This document shows positions 45,128 to 55,460 of a DNA stretch of 64,000 nt, piece after piece. Within the stretch, counting starts at the first letter, position 1. Each line of letters opens with the position of its first letter. Origin of the DNA: Trichomonas vaginalis G3 (taxonomy: Eukaryota > Parabasalia > Trichomonadida > Trichomonadidae); contig NC_067207.1 in NCBI RefSeq assembly GCF_026262505.1, positions 7,470,082 to 7,534,081 of the forward strand. Reading direction: 5' to 3'. Position numbers and translations under genes: made by a program. Below the pieces are notes generated by a model that saw only the letters and a program-made list of their open reading frames with translations, did no database searches and had not been told where the DNA came from.

Positions 45128-48017
45128 TCATTGAACGCGGTACCATGCGAATATAGTCACAAATGGTGGCATATAATCTTCACCCGAGCCTGTTGGATTT
45201 GTTGTGAAAGTGTGTGAATGATTTCCTGTGGTTCCACAGAAAATACCTGTGCTTGAATCTACTGGGTCACTTGAAATATCATATCTATGCATTCCCTGTC
45301 TATCCGAACCTGCTGCAAGATTTGTATAACCTCTTTTTGTTATTGAATGTGAATGACTACCTGTTGTGTTTGTAGTTCCTGTATGAGTGTGCGGTGGAAG
45401 GTTTGCTTCTTTAATTTTCTTCGAACCACCTGTTTGCTTTGAAGAGTTCGCACAGTATAAGAATTTATCTACAATCTGCTCCCACGTACCGAAACCCAGA
45501 ACTGTTGCTGGATTTATTGAGTTCATTGACGTATAAATAGAGCCTGCAGGATATAATGTTTGAAGTATTTCAGTCTTTAATGTTTGAAGCTCTGTTTTGT
45601 CAGCCTTCTTGTCATATAAATTGAGCAGTGAATTTAATATTTATTCATCCTTCATGACATAAACATCTTTACATCTAATGTTTCTCATCGTCGTTATGTC
45701 GTCATCCGATGTTAAACCTTGTGGAAAGTTAGGAGGTTTACAATATAATGCATCCCCACCAGTTTCTTCAACCGTTCCTTCAATACTTTCTATAGCAACA
45801 GTTGTAAAACTTGTATGTGTATGGTTCTTGTCAGCTTTACTGTCTAACATTGCTGGTAGTTCATGGGTTTCAAAGTTTCTGGCATGACCTTCAATGTTCA
45901 TACATTTACTATTTAAGGAGTTTAGTGTATCTTTTACGCTTGTACTTGGATTCTCTAAAGGTGCACTTGAACCAAGGGTATAGTTCAATATTATGTCGTC
46001 TGCTCTAACAGTAGTGAAGAATTTATGTGTATGGTTCTTGTCGGCTTTACTGTCTAATGTAGCTTGAAGTTCATTTATATCGGAGATGTTGTGTTTATGA
46101 GATTTCAAAACTTTGTTCATTGCTTCGAGTTCAACTTTGTCAGCTTTACTTTTAATAGCATCTTCAAACGTTATTTTTGACTTAACTCTCAAAGTAAATC
46201 TTGGTTCAACTAATACACCTTTAACAGAGAAAGTAGAGGCATAAATTTCATCGTTATAACTAAATGCTTCTGGTGCTTTACCCGTGTCATACTGTACAGT
46301 ACAGCTTATGTCATAACCTTTAGCACGAATGTATTTATATCTTCTTTCATTGGGGTCTTCCGTCTTCACTTCTTCAGTTCGTGTTAAATATCCATGGTAG
46401 TCCGTTATAATCTGTTCGTCTGAAGTTATATAATGAACATGGTTTTTATCTGCTTTTTCGGCTAATTTCTCTTCTATCTCATTTATTTCAAGTTCATGCC
46501 TACCACCACCTCCCGAAGAAGTATTTTTTTCAGCTCTTGAAGAACGTCCACTTCGCCATCTTTGGTGTCAATAATGAGACTTTGTGTTAAAACCTTTCCT
46601 GTCTTAATGGATGTTTGTAAAACTTCTTCTTCACCATGTTCGGGTCATGGTCGTCATCATATCTTGTGAAATCAGAGATGTTGTCATACATTAAGCATAT
46701 CTGTCTCAAAAGTTCTGCTATTTGAAACTGGAACGAAAGATATACAGAACTTTCATCATCTCCTAAAGTCAAGTCTGCTTTCTTAAGTATTTCTTGAATG
46801 CATGCAATGAGAACAGAGTACCTTGGAAAATATTCGAACAATATTTCATTAGCTGTTGGTTTTGGTGGTTCCTCTGGAGTTTCTGTTGTTTCAGTTCCTT
46901 CTGTAGGTTCTGTTGGAGTTTCTGCATCTCTTGACTTCAATGCTCTTGCTCTCAAAGACCTAAATGTTAGAGCACCAGGTTTTACAAAGGACTTTATAAA
47001 TGCTTTAATAGTTCCTGGTAAGTTATTGTTAGCATTAAGTAAGTTCCTTATGCTTCCATCATGTACGTCCATAGCACTATGTAAAAAATCTATACTTTTC
47101 TTGTAGTCAGCAATAGACTGACTGTGATTTTTTAAAGATTTGTCAATACCTTTAAGCCAATCTTCATGCATGTCTGATACTGAGCCAAGAATATCATTTG
47201 CTTCCTTTAGTGTATTTTGTGCTTGTCGTAAAGTATCCAATCCCGTACGTGCATTGTTTGCTATACGTCTTACAGTATCTATTTGACTCCTTGTTTCTTG
47301 CATCCAACCAGATAAAGTTTTAATAGTATCCGAACCATTTGAAATGAAGTTCAAAGCATTTTTAACGTCATTTAAAGCTTCTTCACCAAGTACTGCCCAT
47401 ATCTTTCCGATTTGGTATTGAAGAACTCCATATGAAGCAGCTGTTAAACCAGTATTTATAAGGTCCCATATCCATGATTTAGCAGTTTTTCCATCCTTTC
47501 CATCCTTTCCATCCAAACCGTTTTCGCCTTGTATTCCTTGTATTCCTTGTATTCCTTGTATTCCTTGTGGTCCTTGAGGTCCGGTGTCACCCTTCTCTCC
47601 TTTCAGTTCATCTTTATGTTCGTTATAATATTCTAATGTCATAAGGTGTACATCATTACTGTTACCAGCAACGCCAAGAATTTGTTTCTCATTCATGACT
47701 AAATTCTTTAGGCATTTAATGTTGTCGTCAAATCGAAAGCTCTTTAACAATTCAATGAGAACATTTAATACTTTCACTAATGAGGCATCTACTGTAGAAT
47801 TTATATATTGCACCGTTCCATCATTTATGATAGGAACCTTGCTTGTTGTAATGAATGGGTCATAAGTGTTAAAAGTATCGAAATCAATGACTTTTTTAGT
47901 TTTTCCATCGTCAATGACTAAATCATTGCCTTCAATGGTTAAAGTTGAGTTTTCGTTTACTAGTTCATGTGCTCTTCTTGCTTCATTTGTTTCATACGCA
48001 TATGCAGCAATAGTCAT
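45128..48017 (-). pseudogene. Fibre/adhesin gene with collagen-like and phage-tail-like modules, broken
   Basis: Read on the minus strand from 48017. The first and longest open part (46587-48017, 476 residues) holds an N-terminal beta region, a collagen-like run of about 13 Gly-X-Y triplets (GPQGIQGIQGIQ, DNA at about 47480-47600), then long helical/coiled segments and a Thr/Pro/Glu-rich tail. The following part carries repeated LDSKADKNHTHxxFTTV modules, and the last part resembles phage tail-collar tips (FGTWEQIVDKFLYC, then LPPHTHTGTT, HSHT, and a PPFVTIFAWYRV end). Such modules form trimeric receptor-binding fibres in viruses. The locus has a few breaks. Confidence 0.65.
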
Positions 48018-48034
48018 ATTTTAATGAGAATAAA

Positions 48035-48811
48035 ATGTTGTTCTATTTGCAAAGTACAGACCCAAACGAATACGGAATAGTAAAGCTACAAACAAACTTA
48101 GGTCTACAGAATGAAGCACTTGCTTTCAGAGTTGTTGACTTCAATACTATCGCAACTTTTGTCATAACAGATGAAACAGATTTCATGGAGTTTGAAATAG
48201 ATGGAAAGAAGCACGAAATAAGATTTCACAATAATGTAGAATATAAGATGGAAACATTAGCTGGAGTGTTAAATGCTCTCATAAATACTACAATAAACAA
48301 GGATAACGAAGAAAACTTAATGAATGTTAAACTTATTGCAGGAGTTTTGAAGTTCAGTTATGCGAAGGAGTTTAAGATAACACGAATGAGTCATAGAGTT
48401 CAATTGCTTCTGGGTGCATACCATATGACATTTCCTTTGAAAAGTGTTGACAAAACGATTGAGATGAAATCTGTTCCATACGTATGTTATGGTAATTGTT
48501 TGTACATTGAGTCTAAAATAGCTAATGTCACAGGTATTTCAGGAGTTAATAGTAAAGGTTCAGTAGAATATAAGTCTTTCTGTTATGCAGTCAATTCAAT
48601 GTTCATTCCAAACGTTCCTGTCATAGCAACTCATTTAGGTAAATGGGTTCGCATTTGTCCTCATAATTTGAAAGACATGCAATTCAGACTAGTTGACTTT
48701 CAAGGAGAGCCTGTAGAACTGAAGGCACCAGTGCGAATGACTGTTGAAGTTGACTTTTTAGAAAATATTAAATGCAACAGCTTACAAGAGAACTCAGAGC
48801 TAAAAATATAA
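48035..48811 (+). CDS. Minor capsid (penton-like) protein, element A
   Basis: An open frame of 258 residues, divergent from the fibre gene and 17 bases from its start. The C-terminal part (MQFRLVDFQGEPVELKAPVRMTVEVDF) matches in layout the end of the protein at 53123-53962 (INLTLVDANFVPVKLLCPMYLSM). The pattern of a loop followed by LVD, a short turn, then a beta-strand pair resembles Polinton minor capsid/penton proteins of single jelly-roll type. The middle (YVCYGNCLYIESKIAN against PILYIVSNLGSKCY) also corresponds. The role as vertex protein is inferred from this mutual similarity and size. Confidence 0.6.
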   Translation: MLFYLQSTDPNEYGIVKLQTNLGLQNEALAFRVVDFNTIATFVITDETDFMEFEIDGKKHEIRFHNNVEYKMETLAGVLNALINTTINKDNEENLMNVKLIAGVLKFSYAKEFKITRMSHRVQLLLGAYHMTFPLKSVDKTIEMKSVPYVCYGNCLYIESKIANVTGISGVNSKGSVEYKSFCYAVNSMFIPNVPVIATHLGKWVRICPHNLKDMQFRLVDFQGEPVELKAPVRMTVEVDFLENIKCNSLQENSELKI

Positions 48812-48966
48812 AGTATGAATGTTATGTATTAGGTCATGAACTTTGGTTGTTGCTGTTTGATGAAACAAATGAGTTAGTTATGTCAGTCAAGAGAACAGAA
48901 AAAGGCGTCAAAGGCGCCGAGCGCAAAGCGCTATATTGTGTAGTGAAAACTGCACCAAGTCAATAA
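48772..48966 (+). CDS. Possible small gene overlapping the minor capsid gene
   Basis: A 64-residue frame overlapping the preceding gene by 40 bases; 48967-49115 also looks coding-like. A helical start (LTRELRAKNIKYECYV) is followed by a hydrophobic beta stretch (ELWLLLFDE). A GC-rich palindrome (48920-48932) interrupts its compositional trend. No family was recognised; it may be a worn small gene. Confidence 0.3.
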   Translation: MQQLTRELRAKNIKYECYVLGHELWLLLFDETNELVMSVKRTEKGVKGAERKALYCVVKTAPSQ

Positions 48967-49160
48967 GATTAGGTTTGCATTATGAAGATGAGTTCGATAC
49001 TGTTGAAGAAGTTTTGATAGATACTATAAGTTGCTTTAATTTACTAAAACATATTTCAAACAAAGCTTATATTCTGTTGAAAGTTTTGTATATTCGTTCG
49101 AATATTTATACTTAAACTCAACTCCTGTAGTTCCTGGTGTTTCAATGATGCGGATGTTAC

Positions 49161-49535
49161 CTATTTCATGAATGGTGGCGTTTGACCACAGCATTCGATT
49201 TCAGGGTCGAGATAGTCAATGACACATTGTTTCCCTGTTATTCGTGATATAACATTTTCAAGGTCCTCCTTTGTTAGAATTATTTGGTTCTTACTTATAA
49301 GATTTATCAAAAGCTTCTTATCGTCTTTGAGTAAGATAGTTTGGTATAACTGAAGAAGGTAATGGTCTACGTTATCTGAAGGATTTGTTTGAACATTTAT
49401 GTAAGGGTTGTCGTTGGCTTCTCTTGAAAGAATTTGGTCCAGTGGTGGATACTCTAACTTAACATCTGATGTAGCGTTAGCGTTTGAAGCTGTGTTTAAA
49501 TTCACGGATTTCAGTTCTGGTTCTTTTTCTTTCAA
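49161..49535 (-). pseudogene. CCG-motif element protein, counterpart of 52537-53118
   Basis: The 124-residue open part ends in DPEIECCGQTPP, which parallels EPDISCCGVSYN in the protein at 52537-53118. Both have a Lys/Leu-rich helical stretch before the motif. Both are small genes placed beside a minor capsid-like gene, so they are likely the same gene in two element families. Coding-like sequence extends upstream towards 49640, so the gene appears broken or its start is unclear. Function unknown. Confidence 0.5.
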
Positions 49536-49678
49536 ACACTCCGAACTATAGTTCTTTATGACAATATTGTTTGTCGTTCGTGAGTCAACATTTGATGTTG
49601 GTTCAATTGGAACATTAACGGCACCAGCTAAGATGGATTTGTTCTCATTTCATATAGAATAAAAACCTTTTATATGTA

Positions 49679-50007
49679 TGAAATGAACAATATACTCGAC
49701 AAGGTTTGAATGTAAAGCTAACGATGAAAATATTGTTGAATTCACTGAGACAGGAGCTGTGTATATAAGATGTAGAACTACTGAACAAAAGAGCTAAGGG
49801 AAGAAGCAGGAACATGAACAAAGGGTGGAAGCCTATAAAAATTTATGTCATGATGGCTCAGGAGGTTCAAACATAAAGTATGCAGAAAGTTATAGAGTTT
49901 ATGCTCTCAAAGGTGAAAAGCCTTCATTTAAGAACAGCTATTCTAACGCATATCCTCAAAAGCTAACGGATGGGGAAGTGGATGATATGAATGACAGCAA
50001 AAATTAA
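49679..50007 (+). pseudogene. Unknown small gene, probably broken
   Basis: Plus-strand coding-like sequence whose open part (49825-50007) encodes 60 residues with YKNLCHDGSGGSN and YSNAYPQKLTDGEVDDMNDS. No domain recognised. It lies between the CCG-motif gene and the packaging ATPase. Low confidence. Confidence 0.3.
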
Positions 50008-50059
50008 ACAGAAATGGCGACAGAGATGCATGGAATTTGTTTACCATCAGTCAATTAAA

Positions 50060-50938
50060 GCATAAGATTTAAAACAATGTTGGTCGTTCCCATGGAATAT
50101 TTTTGACTTTAATGGTATTAGTCATGATATGAATCTCAAGGTATGAACGAGGAGAGATGAGAGACTTATATGCTTCCCAAATTTCTTTCAAAAGGTAATG
50201 TTTATACCTGACTGTTTCCAAATGAGTTCAATATCATAGCGTGAGAAACCTTGAAAGATAACGAAGTCAGTTATGAGACGTTTTATGTTAAAGCAAGGAA
50301 ACGCCATGTTTGCATAAGTATTGCTACAGTTAAATGGTAATGTCTGACTTTAGTTATGATGTTAGCTAATGGTGAGTCAGCTTTGACACTAACCTTTTCC
50401 GGCGAAGTCGTCACAAACGAGCAAGTGTTTGAAGGATACTTTTTGAAGGGGTATTTTGAAAAGTTTTGATAGAATGTAGTTTGTCAGTCGTTTCATATCG
50501 TAAACTCCTGAGTATTGACGTAAGTGGTGTTTGTCAATAATTCTTTCCATCTCTTCTGAAGTCTTTTGCATTCCTGACTGTATAAACTCTACAATAGCAT
50601 AATATTTTCTCTTACGTCGAATGTAACGTTGAAGAAATTCAATGAGTTCGCTATCTGGAACTTTAACGACAGATGCTGAACTTTACTCATGAATGTTTTC
50701 GCTGTTGAATCCATAGAGTCTGAAGTTGCTGATATAATGATTTGGTCATAGTAAGAGTCGTTCCTAAACGCTCTGTTATGAGTATATGACGAATGAGGTT
50801 AAATGTCTTACCTGAACCCATCTTTCCACAATAGAAATACACACCATTTGAACAGAATTCATAATCTTTGCTGAAAGGAAGAATGAGAGAAGAGTTAAGT
50901 TTGTCTGTAGTTTCATTCATGTCTTCATCTACGTTCAT
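50060..50938 (-). pseudogene. Genome-packaging ATPase (A32/FtsK-HerA type), broken
   Basis: The N-terminal open part (50687-50938) contains FYCGKMGSGKTFNLIRHIL, a clear Walker A P-loop at the position usual for A32-like packaging ATPases. Further along the minus strand a hydrophobic strand ending in two Asp (HLLVCDDFAG) fits Walker B. The gene has a few breaks and fades out near 50060. In Polintons this ATPase drives DNA into the capsid. Confidence 0.65.
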
Positions 50939-50968
50939 GTATTAAATGCTTCATTTTATCTCCATTAA

Positions 50969-51300
50969 AAATGCAAGTCAGAAATTTTCAGAACATAGCA
51001 CCGAGTCTAACTGACAAGAGTATAAAGATATACTATGAACGTTATGATGAAACCAACCAAAATTCAAGAAAGTCAGTATACTTATGAATATCCAAGACAC
51101 TGGTAGAGTATGTAGGAGGTGAGAAGCTATTGAAATCAGACAGGTTCGAAGTATTCCAGCAGGAAGAACAATATTATTGAAGAACTTTAATGTTTTGAGA
51201 TATAATGATGAAACAAAGAAGCAAGATAGTTTCCCTGTTGCTGTGTATGTGAACCTAGACACAGGAGATGACATGAAAGTTTTTAACACAAAGCTTCAAA
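50969..51300 (+). pseudogene. Unknown plus-strand gene, broken, next to gap
   Basis: Plus-strand coding-like sequence (it reads QVRNFQNIAPSLTDKSIKIY near its start and YNDETKKQDSFPVAVYVNLD later). No family recognised. It is broken and cut by the adjacent gap. The longer minus-strand frame here looks like its shadow. Confidence 0.35.
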
Positions 51301-51336
51301 CGTAGTGAGAGAACAACTGACTGCGGAAGGGCATCC

Positions 51337-51436
51337 NNNNNNNNNNNNNNNNNNNNNNNNNNNNNNNNNNNNNNNNNNNNNNNNNNNNNNNNNNNNNNNN
51401 NNNNNNNNNNNNNNNNNNNNNNNNNNNNNNNNNNNN
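51337..51436. other. Assembly gap of 100 N
   Basis: Exactly 100 Ns: a scaffold join of unknown length inside Polinton-like sequence. Confidence 0.99.
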
Positions 51437-52205
51437 TAAGTTCACATGCGAAAAATTTGAATGCAAGAGAATAGAAAGCAGACTTGCAGTCTATATGTTG
51501 GACCCAGATATTTCAAATGCTTTAGCTGCCAAATATATTGCAGTTCCACTTATGTTCCCTATACACCAAATATCTGTCAAAGACTTTGCAGGTGAAGTTG
51601 GAAACCAAAGTGCTGACCCAGGTGCAAGAACAGATATTGCCTTAACAACTGCAATGAAACATGCAGATACTATGTTTGTTCTTTTCAGACGAACTATAAA
51701 TGACTATTCTTGTTTCTACAACCCTGGTATTAAATATCATATAAACATAGATGGCAAATATTATCCAAGAGAAGAATATTCTACAGTTGAGGATATGAGG
51801 TCATACAACTTGACATTAGATGCTATGAACTTTAACAACAACTTCACAACAACCATTAACCCTGAAATGCAAAGTTCTATTATGCCATATGTGAAAGTAT
51901 GGACCCATACAGGAGGTCAAAAAACTCAATATACAAATGGAGACCGTTCAAACTTTTGGCTTGGCATTCCATTTGCTGACTCAGAAGACTTTATGGGTGG
52001 TATTTCAACTGTTGGTACAGTTCAAATACAATATACTGGTGACAGAGACGGTCCAGATGAATTGAAAGCAAAGAAGTTTACAAAACCAATAGCACTTTTC
52101 ACGGAAGATGCTCTTTTGAAAATTCGTTCGATGAAACCTGCTGGGGCTCCTCAGATTGGCATAACGACAGCTTCCATCGAGCAGATTTTGGCAGCAGGTC
52201 AGTAA
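51437..52205 (+). CDS. MCP: Major capsid protein (family B), C-terminal part
   Basis: The frame is open from the gap to the stop at 52205, about 255 residues. It is identical to the C-terminal half of the protein at 62295-63902 (KFTCEKFECKRIESRLAVYM through IEQILAAGQ). The missing N terminus is due to the gap. The first available Met (51495) is internal and is not the true start. Confidence 0.8.
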
Positions 52206-52518
52206 GTTGTTCTTGAACTGACTTCTCTCCGTCAAATATTGACAGTACGCCAGTTTTGACATAATATTGTATTATAAACTTTCCTTTAGAAATATCTGTA
52301 AGTTTTGAAGTTATATTTTTGTCTGCTTCAAGAACTTTCACCATTTCAGTTATACCAACTTTCTTTGCTTTATGAAAATATTTAGGTTCAGCAAAGACTG
52401 CTATTCTATAACATTTTCCATTGTTTGTGTAAAGAACTATTCTGTCAATGTATTTGTATTGTTTGTGTGTGTAAACTTTGTTTTGCTTCAATTCGAAGAG
52501 ATATCTGAATACGTCCAT
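52099..52518 (-). CDS. Small element protein convergent with the capsid gene (139 aa)
   Basis: A 139-residue frame starting at 52518, back to back with the gene at 52537 and ending about 106 bases inside the capsid gene on the other strand. The N-terminal two thirds (YLFELKQNKVYTHKQYKYID, then IVLYTNNGKCYRIAVFAEP) look like a small alpha/beta domain. The tail inside the capsid gene is Ser/Glu/Gln rich. The divergent start region (TTACTTAGAATAAAAAGATG) supports it. The same arrangement begins again at 63902 and runs off the window. Function unknown. Confidence 0.5.
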   Translation of the reverse strand: MDVFRYLFELKQNKVYTHKQYKYIDRIVLYTNNGKCYRIAVFAEPKYFHKAKKVGITEMVKVLEADKNITSKLTDISKGKFIIQYYVKTGVLSIFDGEKSVQEQLTDLLPKSARWKLSLCQSEEPQQVSSNEFSKEHLP

Positions 52519-52536
52519 CTTTTTATTCTAAGTAAA

Positions 52537-53118
52537 ATGTCATTTCCGAAAAATAGAAGTGTAAGTGTTTCAAAAGGTTTAATGGCGGTGGCAGATGTGA
52601 AGTTAAATTCACCAACTCAAACAAACAGTCAAAGTGTTGTTGTCAATGTCAAAGACAGAGATGTTGAAGTGGGGAAACCATACGAAGACGAAGATGGTAT
52701 AACAATAGTTCCTGTAAAAGAACAACCAACATATCCTGAAGTTAGCAGAGACTTAAGTTCTGTTGCAGATATTCGAAACGACTACCAACAACTGAAAGAC
52801 AAACTTAAAACTCAGGAGAAGATTTGTCAAGCTTTAAGTATAATGTTAAACTTGGTCGAACACAACCCTGTAAAAGTGAACTCATATGTCATTGCACCTC
52901 ATGAAGTTTTGAAAGAACTATTGAAACTTTTGACAGAGGCAGACGATATAAACATCAAAGAAATAGAACCCGACATTAGTTGCTGTGGTGTTTCATATAA
53001 TGTCATTGACAAGATATACGTTATGAAAGGAGGTGAAACGTTGAACTTAAAATATAGTTTCCCAGACGTTATAAAAATATTTGACGACCACAACATTTCA
53101 TTAAAATTTATTTGCTAA
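52537..53118 (+). CDS. CCG-motif element protein (193 aa)
   Basis: I place the start at 52537 (MSFPKNRSVSVSK), just after TTTTTATTCTAAGTAAAATG, rather than further upstream in the opposing gene. The N-terminal ~70 residues are polar and probably disordered. A helical segment follows (IRNDYQQLKDKLKTQEKICQALSIMLNLV), then VLKELLKLLTEADDINIKEIEPDISCCG. The EPDISCCG motif matches DPEIECCG of the element A counterpart at 49161-49535. It ends 4 bases before the next gene. It is probably a conserved small structural or assembly protein; no known family was recognised. Confidence 0.6.
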   Translation: MSFPKNRSVSVSKGLMAVADVKLNSPTQTNSQSVVVNVKDRDVEVGKPYEDEDGITIVPVKEQPTYPEVSRDLSSVADIRNDYQQLKDKLKTQEKICQALSIMLNLVEHNPVKVNSYVIAPHEVLKELLKLLTEADDINIKEIEPDISCCGVSYNVIDKIYVMKGGETLNLKYSFPDVIKIFDDHNISLKFIC

Positions 53119-53122
53119 GTAA

Positions 53123-53962
53123 ATGGCAGAAGACATAATGGTTTATACTATTACGACTAAAAACCCTGAGTCATATAATTCTATAACAACAAACTTACAA
53201 AGTCCTCAAGGACGATATTGTAAACTAACCTTAAACACAATGACGACTAAAGCCTGTTTTGCTCTTTTGACACCAGAAGACTTTATTGTTGTGAATGGTA
53301 AAAAATACTCCTTTGAAGATACTTACTCAGATATACCACCAACAGGTTTTGTTGACTTATTTAATACTTTAAGGACGGGTGTAACATGTGCTGCAACTAG
53401 AGCAGGTTTCATTATGTTTGGATGTCCGACTGAGTTTACTATAAACGATATGAGTTATAATACAAAACTTATATCTGGTTTTTACTACCAACAGTTTCCT
53501 ATAACAGGAAAAGGTGTCATACAAGGAATGTCTGTTCCATTGACTTTAAGCACACCAATCTTATATATTGTTTCAAACTTAGGTTCAAAGTGTTATTCGA
53601 ATGTCGACAGAAACTATTATGACCAAAAGATACTTATGCGTATAAACAATACTTTCTCTGCTGGTTTGCCTATTGTTCATTCGAATGCAGAGTTTTCAGC
53701 TTTAGTAAACTCAAACACTTTAGCAAACATAAACTTAACCTTAGTTGACGCAAACTTTGTTCCTGTAAAACTTTTATGTCCTATGTATTTGTCAATGACG
53801 GCAGAAAGTTTCGAATTGGAAGATGCAACTGGTGAAAGTATTGTATTACAAGAACAACTTCAACAACAAATAGCTCAAGAACAACAAATGCTCAAATGGA
53901 ACAACAAGCTCAAGAATAAAAAAATATTTTTTTTTATTTTTATAAAAAAATGTACAGAATAG
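53123..53962 (+). CDS. Minor capsid (penton-like) protein, family B
   Basis: A frame of 279 residues, starting 4 bases after the CCG-motif gene and preceded by TTTATTTGCTAAGTAAATG. It is beta-rich throughout, and residues 200-235 (ANINLTLVDANFVPVKLLCP) correspond to the end of 48035-48811, consistent with a single jelly-roll minor capsid protein. The C terminus turns Gln-rich (LQQQIAQEQQ) and then basic with Phe/Ile-rich residues encoded by the AT-rich spacer, so the true end may be nearer residue 260. The gene order MCP, small genes, mCP supports the call. Confidence 0.6.
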   Translation: MAEDIMVYTITTKNPESYNSITTNLQSPQGRYCKLTLNTMTTKACFALLTPEDFIVVNGKKYSFEDTYSDIPPTGFVDLFNTLRTGVTCAATRAGFIMFGCPTEFTINDMSYNTKLISGFYYQQFPITGKGVIQGMSVPLTLSTPILYIVSNLGSKCYSNVDRNYYDQKILMRINNTFSAGLPIVHSNAEFSALVNSNTLANINLTLVDANFVPVKLLCPMYLSMTAESFELEDATGESIVLQEQLQQQIAQEQQMLKWNNKLKNKKIFFFIFIKKCTE

Positions 53963-54318
53963 ATGTTTCAGATTTTTATGACTTCCAAGCATTCAGAAAT
54001 ATGTGTCCATTTCGAGACTATAACAAAGCAGTCGAGAATTTGAAACGTTTAGTCATTTATGTTGACTCTGCCCCAGAATGTTATGTCATGAAAGAATGGG
54101 ATGTTGTCTTTAACAAACCAAGAGCAACAATAGTGTCTGAACAAGAATGTAGACAGAAACTTAAGAAAATAAAAGTTGTACAAGTTGGAAGGAAGATGTT
54201 AGATGCTTGGGATATCTTATTGTCAAAGTTAGAAGATTTTTCAGTTCGAGGTATAAAGTTCTATACACCATCTCCAAACTTCTATTCTATCTTCACTGGA
54301 TATAAATACGAACAAGTA
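53950..54318 (+). pseudogene. Helicase-like (D5/SF3-type) N-terminal fragment
   Basis: About 120 residues with YVMKEWDVVFNKPRATIVSE, RKMLDAWDILLSKLEDF, then IKFYTPSPNFYSIFTGYKYE. The final pattern (F-P, then N-x-F/Y-x-x-F-x-G-Y/F) resembles the linker before the SF3 helicase domain of D5-type primase-helicases of large DNA viruses. The helicase domain proper is absent, because the frame runs straight into host surface-protein repeats. It is a truncated remnant; the family assignment is tentative. Confidence 0.4.
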
Positions 54319-55460
54319 GAATGGACTTTCAAAGTTAACGCTCCAGAGGATCATAATAAGACAAAGTTACTTGTTGTTGTTGAGTTCGCCGCCAATCATA
54401 AATCCAACTTAGGTACCGGTAATGTTACATATTCTTCCACAGTCCCCACACCAGTTATCGAGAGTGTTCAATACAACGAAGGCAACGAAGTAATTTCAGG
54501 CAATCCATACACAGCCAAAATCATACTCGAAACAGGCTTAAATATTACAAAGACATATTATCTCTTTGCAACAGAAAGCGAAGCTTCCAACGCCTCTGCC
54601 ACTAGCGTCGCAATATCACAAAATGTTCTCAATGCAACAGCCGTAGCAAGCGGGAACAAGAAAGAATGGACTTTCAAAGTTAACGCTCCAGAGGATCATA
54701 ATAAGACAAAGTTACTTGTTGTTGTTGAGACGCCGCCATCATAAATCCAACTTAGGTACCGGTAATGTTACATATTCTTCCACAGTCCCCACACCAGTTA
54801 TCGAGAGTGTTCAATACAACGATGGCAACGAAGTAATTTCAGGCAATCCATACACAGCCAAAATCATACTCGAAACAGGCTTAAATATTACAAAGACATA
54901 TTATCTCTTTGCAACAGAAAGCGAAGCTTCCAACGCCTCTGCCACTAGCGTCGCAATATCACAAAATGTTCTCAATGCAACAGCCGTAGCAAGCGGGAAC
55001 AAGAAAGAATGGACTTTCAAAGTTAACGCTACAAAGGATCATAATAAGACAAAGTTACTTGTTGTTGTTGAGACCGACGCCGATCATAAATCCAACTTAG
55101 GTACCGGTAATGTTACATATTCTTCCACAGTCCCCACCAGTTATCGAGAGTGTTCAATACAACGAAGGCAACGAAGTAATTTCAGGCAATCCATACACAG
55201 CCAAAATCATACTCGAAACAGGCTTAAATATTACAAAGACATATTATCTCTTTGCAACAGAAAGCGAAGCTTCCAACGCCTCTGCCACTAGCGTCGCAAT
55301 ATCACAAAATGTTCTCAATGCAACAGCCGTAGCAAGCGGGAACAAGAAAGAATGGACTTTCAAAGTTAACGCTACAAAGGATCATAATAAGACAAAGTTA
55401 CTTGTTGTTGTTGAGACCGACGCCGATCATAAATCCAACTTAGGTACCGGTAATGTTACA
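54319..55460 (+). repeat. About 344-bp tandem repeats in the surface-protein gene
   Basis: Three full copies and a partial fourth, nearly identical over long stretches (for example GAATGGACTTTCAAAGTTAA at each start). High identity indicates recent expansion or gene conversion. Such arrays are prone to assembly collapse and indel error. Confidence 0.92.

Larger units (their letters stand above)
31433..51336. mobile_element. Polinton/Maverick-like element A (fossil; one element or two abutting relics)
   Basis: About 19.9 kb between the satellite and a scaffold gap, which is a usual Maverick length. Recognised parts are a major capsid protein, a minor capsid-like protein, protein-primed DNA polymerase B, integrase, a packaging ATPase, KilA-N proteins and a fibre. 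Several genes are open (32952-34430, 35226-36083, 41083-41907, 48035-48811). The polymerase, integrase, fibre and ATPase genes are broken, with roughly fifteen breaks in all. Clear terminal inverted repeats were not found: the right end is hidden by the gap. Left-end-like motifs near 31499 and 42566 are in the same orientation, so two tandem relics meeting near 42.5 kb are also possible. Confidence 0.75.
51437..54318 (+). mobile_element. Polinton/Maverick-like element B', partial
   Basis: Starts inside the capsid gene because of the gap and ends where helicase-like sequence meets host surface-protein repeats. Contents in order are the end of the major capsid gene, a small minus-strand gene, the CCG-motif gene, a minor capsid-like gene and a helicase-like start. 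Bases 51437-52303 match 63134-64000 exactly as far as compared, so this is the same family as the element at 58.74-64 kb and very young, or an assembly duplicate. Confidence 0.75.

Noticed and set aside
46798-47106. Plus-strand frame of 102 aa
   Set aside because: Antisense to the fibre gene; composition reflects the opposite strand.
50978-51289. Minus-strand 103-aa frame
   Set aside because: The plus strand of this interval reads more like protein (charged, element-like codon use), so this is probably antisense.
31433-51336. tRNA or rRNA genes
   Set aside because: No clover-leaf or rRNA-like segments were seen on either strand.
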